DNA from: a virus | Length of the DNA: 24,287 bases | IMG/VR virus record: IMGVR_UViG_3300046459_000491 | Coordinates: 1-24,287 of that record | Strand: one strand, 5' to 3' | Part shown: in pieces, positions 20,238 to 24,287 of the stretch | Position numbering within the stretch: position 1 is the first letter of the stretch | Layout: each line of letters starts with the position of its first letter | The notes under the pieces: generated by a model | What the model saw: only the letters and a program-made list of their open reading frames with translations | The model's database searches: none | Told to the model about the DNA's origin: nothing | Position numbers and translations under genes: made by a program

Positions 20238-21152
20238 ATGGACGTCATCGCGCAGGCAATGTCCGCCGTGATCCCCGGTGGGGTGAAGCGCGGTGAGCTG
20301 GTCCGCAGGGGGCGCGTGTTGCGCTGGGTCGAGGCGGGTACCGGCGGCCCGACAGTGGTCCTGGACGCGGCCAGTGGCACACCCGCGCTGACCTGGATGC
20401 CGGTTCTATCCGCGCTTGCCGAGCACACCCGTGTCATCGCTTATGACCGAGCCGGGCTCGGCGCGAGTGATCCCGCGATGCCGGTCACGATCGACTCTGA
20501 GATCGACGACCTGAGCGCGCTCTTATCCCATACGGGAAACGGGGCATGCGTCCTGGTCGGCCACAGCTGGGGCGGCATGCTGGCCCAACTCGTCGCCTGG
20601 GCCCACCCGAAGCTGATAGCAGGGCTGGTCCTCGTGGACCCTGCACACGAGGACTTCCAGCCCTGGACCATCCGCGCAGCTGAAGCAGTACTTACCTGGC
20701 CGTCCGTCCTAAGGAGGGCCCTGGGGTCAGCTGATCGCTCTCTTCGCGAGCAGGCCGCGCAGGAAGCGGGCAAGAGGAGCGGCGATCCGCGCGTCCAGGA
20801 CCTGCTCGTCGAGGCGGAACTGGCCTGCAACGCGCACGAGTACCAAACGCGCACCAGCACTGCGGAGAGCCGGCTGCTCCGCACCCATATCCCGGCTGTC
20901 CGGCGGCTACGTGCCTGCTCGCAGCTGCCCGACGTGCCGGTGGTCGTCCTGAGTGCGACCCGGGGTTTACCGAAGGGCCTGCGGACTCGGTGGACCTCGT
21001 TGCAGGCCCAGATCGCCGCCACGGCCGTTCGAGGCGAGCACGTCGTGGTGCCCGACGCAGCCCATTACATACACGACAGCCGGCCTGAAGCCGTCACGAC
21101 ATCGGTGCTCACCGTTGTCGATCTGGCACGGGACGGGCAAGCCTCGCAATGA
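20238..21152 (+). CDS. Alpha/beta hydrolase fold protein
   Basis: A 304-residue hydrolase. The nucleophile elbow is GHSWGG with Ser110. The oxyanion region is LDAASGT at 42-48, the AYDRAGLGASDP loop is at 68-79, LVDPAHED follows strand 6 at 132-139, and the catalytic His is H276 in DAAHYIH. The acid is probably Asp134 or a residue near 240, which I cannot fix. There is no signal peptide, so it acts in the cytoplasm. The substrate is unknown: esterase, lipase, haloalkane or lactone types all share this pattern. The ATG at 20238 has GAAAGG upstream. It lies between IS21-like ends and istA, so it may be cargo. Confidence 0.82.
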   Translation: MDVIAQAMSAVIPGGVKRGELVRRGRVLRWVEAGTGGPTVVLDAASGTPALTWMPVLSALAEHTRVIAYDRAGLGASDPAMPVTIDSEIDDLSALLSHTGNGACVLVGHSWGGMLAQLVAWAHPKLIAGLVLVDPAHEDFQPWTIRAAEAVLTWPSVLRRALGSADRSLREQAAQEAGKRSGDPRVQDLLVEAELACNAHEYQTRTSTAESRLLRTHIPAVRRLRACSQLPDVPVVVLSATRGLPKGLRTRWTSLQAQIAATAVRGEHVVVPDAAHYIHDSRPEAVTTSVLTVVDLARDGQASQ

Positions 21153-21373
21153 GGAGCAACCCCGCAGATGACGCTCGTCCCGAAGGAGAAGTCACGCTAA
21201 CTGGATACGGGTCGGACCAGGAACGCATGACGGAACGGCTGGCACGGACCCCGGCAATCACAAAAGCGCGAAGGCTTTCGATGATCGGGCAAGGCGTGCC
21301 AGTACGCCACCACCGCCCGAGCCAGCACCTACTGGCGGACGCCATTAGCACGGCGGACCGCGCCGCAACATAG
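21149..21373 (+). CDS. Doubtful small ORF after the hydrolase gene
   Basis: A 74-residue basic frame whose ATG overlaps the hydrolase stop by 4 nt. It has no recognisable motif and a lower share of G/C third positions than its neighbours. It may be a remnant of an older gene rather than a real protein. Confidence 0.25.
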   Translation: MRSNPADDARPEGEVTLTGYGSDQERMTERLARTPAITKARRLSMIGQGVPVRHHRPSQHLLADAISTADRAAT

Positions 21374-21532
21374 GCCGGAGAAGCTCGCGCCTACGCCGAC
21401 AGGCAGGTCCGCGACGTGCCCTCTTTGGAGTGAATGCACTGCTCCGTCCGCCCGGCGACGGCAGGGTGTGTGCGTCGATCACGGTCATGTCGGGGCCGTG
21501 TGTGTTGATCACGGTCATGTCGGGAGGCCGGG
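21374..21532. other. Gap before istA with two imperfect direct repeats
   Basis: No gene is seen. GATCACGGTCATGTCGGG occurs at 21477-21494 and 21507-21524, 30 bases apart, each with a GTGTGTG run just upstream. The second copy runs into GGGAGG, the ribosome site of istA. The repeats could be an istA operator or an inner IS end. Confidence 0.5.
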
Positions 21533-23167
21533 GTGGGTTTGTCGCGCGCTGAATTGTTCGCCGCGATCCGGAGAGACAGACGTCTCGATCCGGAGCTGTC
21601 GCAGCGGGCTCTTGGAGAGAAGTACGGAGTGCACCGCAGGACGGTGCGTCAGGCCCTGAACTCCGCGGTCCCGCCGCCGAGGAAGAAGGCGGTGCCGCGG
21701 GCGACGGTCCTGGACCCGGCCAAGGTCTGGATCGACGCGATGCTGCGGGAGGACCTCACCGCACCGCGCAAGCAGAAACACACGGCCCGGCGGATCCATC
21801 AGCGCCTCGCCCAGGACCACGGCTTTGACCAGGCGTCGTACTCGACGGTCTGTGACTACGTCCTGATCCGGCGCCCGCAGATCGAGGCCGAGGCCCGGGA
21901 AGGGCACCGGCATATGGACGGGATGGTTCCTCAGGTGCATCTTCCCGGCGAGGAAGCGGAAGTCGACTTCGCTGACGTGTGGGTCCGGCTGGCGGGCGAG
22001 GTGGTCAAGTGCCACCTGTTCACGCTGCGAATGTCGTACTCGGGCAAGGCCGTCCACCGGGTTTATGCCTCACAGGCACAGGAGTCCTTCATAGAAGGGC
22101 ATGTCGAGGCGTTCAACGTCCTGGGCGGGGTCCCGGCCCGCCACATCCGTTACGACAATCTGAAGCCGGCGGTCAACCGGATCTGCACCGGCCGCAGCCG
22201 CGTGGAGTCGGAACGATGGCTGACATTCCGCGCCCACTACGGCTTCGACGCCTTCTACTGCATCCCCGGCCAGGAAGGCGCACACGAGAAGGGCGGAGTC
22301 GAACACGAGGGCGGACGCTTCCGCCGCACGCACCTCGTCCCGGTCCCCGATGTCGCCTCGCTGGCCGAACTGAACGAGAAGATCGCGGCGATCGACGCGG
22401 CCGAGGACACGCGGATCCTGTCGGGCAGGCTGACCACCATCGGCTTCAATTTCACCAGCGAGAAGGACGAGTTGCTGCCGCTGCCGTTCGAGGAGTTCGA
22501 GTGCGGCATCACGCTGACGCCGAAGGTCGACCGCAGCAGCCGGATCACGGTCCGCCAGTGCCACTACTCGGTGCCCGCCCGTTTCATCGGGCAGAACGTG
22601 CGCGTCCTGCTGCGGGGCAACGAACTACTGGTGTTCGAACGGCGGACGATCGCCGCCCGTCACCCCCGGCTGACCCGGCGGGGCGAGTTTCGCGACGAAC
22701 TCGACCACTACCTGGAGATCCTGCTGACCAAGCCGGGCGCCATGGCCGGTTCCACCGCCCTGGCAACCGCCCGCCAGAACGGATCGTTCACCGAGGTCCA
22801 TGAGGCGTTCTGGGCCGCGGCCCGCACCGCGCACGGAGACGCGGCGGGGACCAGGGCCCTGATCGAGGTCCTCCTGCTGCACCGGCGGATGCCGGCCGAG
22901 GCGGTCCAGCTGGGCATGGCGGCCGCGATCCGGGCCGGCGCTGCCACCGCGGACGTCGTGGCCGTCGAGGCCCGCAAAGCAGCCGCGCAAACACCAGAGC
23001 CCGCCGAGAAGGGAGACGACGGAGACGACCCGCCGCCGTGGGCCGAGCCCAGCGGGGTGGTCTCCCTGACGGCCCGCAGAGCCCAGCTGCCCGAGGACAA
23101 TCGCCCGCTGCCGACCGTGAGCCACTACGACCAGCTCCTGACCCGCCAACCGAAAGGCACTGCATGA
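21533..23167 (+). CDS. istA: IS21-family transposase IstA
   Basis: A 544-residue DDE transposase. Residues 1-48 form an HTH (LSQRALGEKYGVHRRTVRQA). Residues 82-112 form a second DNA-binding part. The catalytic core has D145 (EVDFADV), D208 (IRYDNLKP) and E252 (AHEKGG), so the triad looks complete. The C-part, residues 300-450, has the usual Mu-C-like beta segment (VRQCHYSVPARFIGQNVRVL). The length is normal for IS21 IstA. The start GTG at 21533 has GGGAGG at 21521-21526. The stop overlaps the istB ATG by 4 nt, as is usual. It is probably active. Confidence 0.93.
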   Translation: MGLSRAELFAAIRRDRRLDPELSQRALGEKYGVHRRTVRQALNSAVPPPRKKAVPRATVLDPAKVWIDAMLREDLTAPRKQKHTARRIHQRLAQDHGFDQASYSTVCDYVLIRRPQIEAEAREGHRHMDGMVPQVHLPGEEAEVDFADVWVRLAGEVVKCHLFTLRMSYSGKAVHRVYASQAQESFIEGHVEAFNVLGGVPARHIRYDNLKPAVNRICTGRSRVESERWLTFRAHYGFDAFYCIPGQEGAHEKGGVEHEGGRFRRTHLVPVPDVASLAELNEKIAAIDAAEDTRILSGRLTTIGFNFTSEKDELLPLPFEEFECGITLTPKVDRSSRITVRQCHYSVPARFIGQNVRVLLRGNELLVFERRTIAARHPRLTRRGEFRDELDHYLEILLTKPGAMAGSTALATARQNGSFTEVHEAFWAAARTAHGDAAGTRALIEVLLLHRRMPAEAVQLGMAAAIRAGAATADVVAVEARKAAAQTPEPAEKGDDGDDPPPWAEPSGVVSLTARRAQLPEDNRPLPTVSHYDQLLTRQPKGTA

Positions 23168-23979
23168 GCACGACCGCCGCACCCACCCGCCAGCACGTTC
23201 CTCCGCCCCGCCGGGACGTCGGACCGGAGGAGGCCGTGGACACGGCCATCGACGAGGCATGCCGCAGCCTGCACCTGCCCACCATCCGCAGCCGGGTCTC
23301 GGAGATGGCCGAGGAGGCGATGCGTCAGCGGTCCAGCTACAAGGACTTCCTCGCCGACCTGCTGGAAGCCGAGTGCGCCGAACGCGAGGAACGGCGCAAA
23401 CAGCGGCTGGTCAGAGACGCCAACTTCCCCCGGCCCAAGCGTCTGGAAGACTTCGACTTCACCGAAAACCCAAACGTCACCCCGGAACTGGTCGGCACCC
23501 TGTCGGATCCCTCCTGGGTCAAGGCCGGGCAGCCGCTCTGCCTGATCGGCGACTCCGGCACCGGCAAGTCCCACCTGCTCATCGGGATCGGCACCGCCAT
23601 GGCCGAGGCTGGCCTCAAGGTCCGCTACACAACCACGGTCAACCTGGTCAACGAGCTCGCCGAGGCCGCCGACGAGAAGAAGCTGGTCCGCACCATCGCC
23701 CGCTACGGCCGCGTCGACCTGCTCTGCCTGGACGAGTTTGGATACCTCGATCTCGACAAGGCCGGAGCGAAACTACTGTTCCAGATCTTCACCGAGCGCG
23801 AAGAACGCAGGGCCATCGCCATCGCGTCGAACGCCCCGTTCTCCGAGTGGAAGCAGACTTTCACCGACCCCCGGCTCTGCACCGCGATCGTCGACCGCGT
23901 CACCTTCAACGCACACATCGTCGAGACCGGCACCGACTCCTACCGCTTCGCCCAGAGTCAAAAGAAGCGACGCCGCTGA
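23164..23979 (+). CDS. istB: IS21-family helper ATPase IstB
   Basis: A 271-residue AAA+ ATPase that helps IstA select and bind target DNA. Walker A is GDSGTGKSH at 129-137, Walker B is LLCLDEFGY at 186-194, a sensor ASNAPFSEW follows near 221, and IVDRVTFNAHIVETG lies near the end. The N-terminal IstB helix block is at residues 22-70 (ACRSLHLPTIRSRVSEMAEE). The length and motifs are complete. The ATG at 23164 overlaps the istA stop. A strong terminator follows 15 bases after its stop. Confidence 0.94.
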   Translation: MSTTAAPTRQHVPPPRRDVGPEEAVDTAIDEACRSLHLPTIRSRVSEMAEEAMRQRSSYKDFLADLLEAECAEREERRKQRLVRDANFPRPKRLEDFDFTENPNVTPELVGTLSDPSWVKAGQPLCLIGDSGTGKSHLLIGIGTAMAEAGLKVRYTTTVNLVNELAEAADEKKLVRTIARYGRVDLLCLDEFGYLDLDKAGAKLLFQIFTEREERRAIAIASNAPFSEWKQTFTDPRLCTAIVDRVTFNAHIVETGTDSYRFAQSQKKRRR

Positions 23980-23994
23980 CCTCGAACGACAACC

Positions 23995-24026
23995 GCGGCC
24001 GGCCTCCCTCACGGGAGGCCGGCCGC
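23995..24026 (+). terminator. Strong hairpin after istB
   Basis: A perfect 14-bp stem (23995-24008 with 24013-24026) and a TCAC loop, 15 bases after the istB stop. It is the best terminator in the window. Confidence 0.8.
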
Positions 24027-24287
24027 AGCCGTTTCGGGCCCGGCCGCCAAGTCCCAGTGCCGACCGGACCATCGCCCGTTCTCGTCCACCCGCCACGGGC
24101 ACTGGGCGGCCCGCAACCTGCGTCGAGTCGGGTCGGCAGCCCTCCACGCACCTGTCGGGGGCACGCTTTCGGAGGTCTGACCGAGACTCCAAAACTACCG
24201 CGCCGACCCCCTGTCCCGGCCAGCAGAACCACTCGTTCGAAGTGGGGCCAAATCACCTTGCTGCAGGAGCGTGAATCACACCAATAC
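24027..24287. other. Non-coding right end of the element
   Basis: No gene is supported. The stretch holds a 9-bp inverted repeat (CCCAGTGCC at 24053-24061 with its complement at 24098-24106) and the IS21-like end repeat at 24241-24257. The last 7 bases after 24280 are probably flanking DNA. Confidence 0.55.

Larger units (their letters stand above)
20072..24280 (+). mobile_element. IS21-family insertion, about 4.2 kb, carrying a hydrolase gene
   Basis: The element contains istA and istB. It has IS21-style multiple end repeats: GGCTCCAC at 20092, 20116 and 20142 on the left, and the complement AGTGGGGCCAAATCACC at 24241-24257 on the right. Aligned over 24 bases, the third left repeat and the right repeat agree at about 17. 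TGT at 20072 and ACA at 24278-24280 are likely tips. No target duplication is seen. An alpha/beta hydrolase gene and a 380-base gap lie between the left end and istA, which is unusual. The exact borders are uncertain. Confidence 0.6.

Noticed and set aside
24053-24106. Nine-base inverted repeat after istB considered as a second terminator or IS end
   Set aside because: The 36-base spacer and lack of a match at the left end make it unconvincing.
23738-24274. A forward frame of 178 codons overlapping the end of istB
   Set aside because: It is Ser/Thr/Pro/Arg-rich, overlaps istB for 240 bases and runs through the terminator.
1-24287. tRNA, rRNA and riboswitch signals
   Set aside because: No cloverleaf, conserved rRNA or known aptamer pattern was seen by eye. 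A covariance-model search would be needed to exclude small RNAs.

Overview
The window is high-GC DNA whose codons favour G or C in the third position. It uses frequent GTG and TTG starts, and gene after gene overlaps the next by 4 nt. This suggests Streptomyces or a close actinomycete. Bases 1 to about 20,070 look like the early and replication module of a temperate actinophage, most likely an integrated prophage. The remainder is an IS21-family insertion that cuts the last phage gene.

Layout. (1) 45-4313: a control block (XRE-like regulator, excisionase-like HTH protein, antirepressor), then a tightly coupled run of small hypothetical genes ending at two tandem hairpins. (2) 4423-7753: a sliding-clamp-like protein, a small conserved protein, a YqaJ-type exonuclease and a RecT annealing protein, which together make a recombination module. 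(3) 7814-10277: a winged-helix protein, two tiny membrane proteins and three HTH proteins, closed by a terminator hairpin. (4) 10333-10548, the only convincing reverse-strand gene: a YefM/Phd-type antitoxin without a toxin, behind paired TGTACA operators. (5) 10699-15003: HNH protein, replication initiator, DnaC-like loader and DnaB helicase. The initiator gene carries phased short repeats in its linker-coding part, a layout like the lambda origin inside gene O. (6) 15000-20071: small accessory phage genes, including zinc-knuckle, membrane and regulator proteins. (7) 20072 to about 24,280: IS21-like end repeats, an alpha/beta hydrolase gene, istA and istB, a strong terminator, and a matching end repeat.

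How the genes fit together. YqaJ nuclease and RecT form a single-strand annealing pair. The initiator, loader and helicase form a host-independent origin-melting and helicase-loading set, with the likely origin inside the initiator gene. The antirepressor and the HTH proteins would control the lysogenic or lytic decision. The antitoxin may be an autoregulated counter to host toxins; that is inference. No integrase, repressor, structural genes, tRNA, rRNA or CRISPR array were seen. All functions come from reading the sequence; no database search was run.
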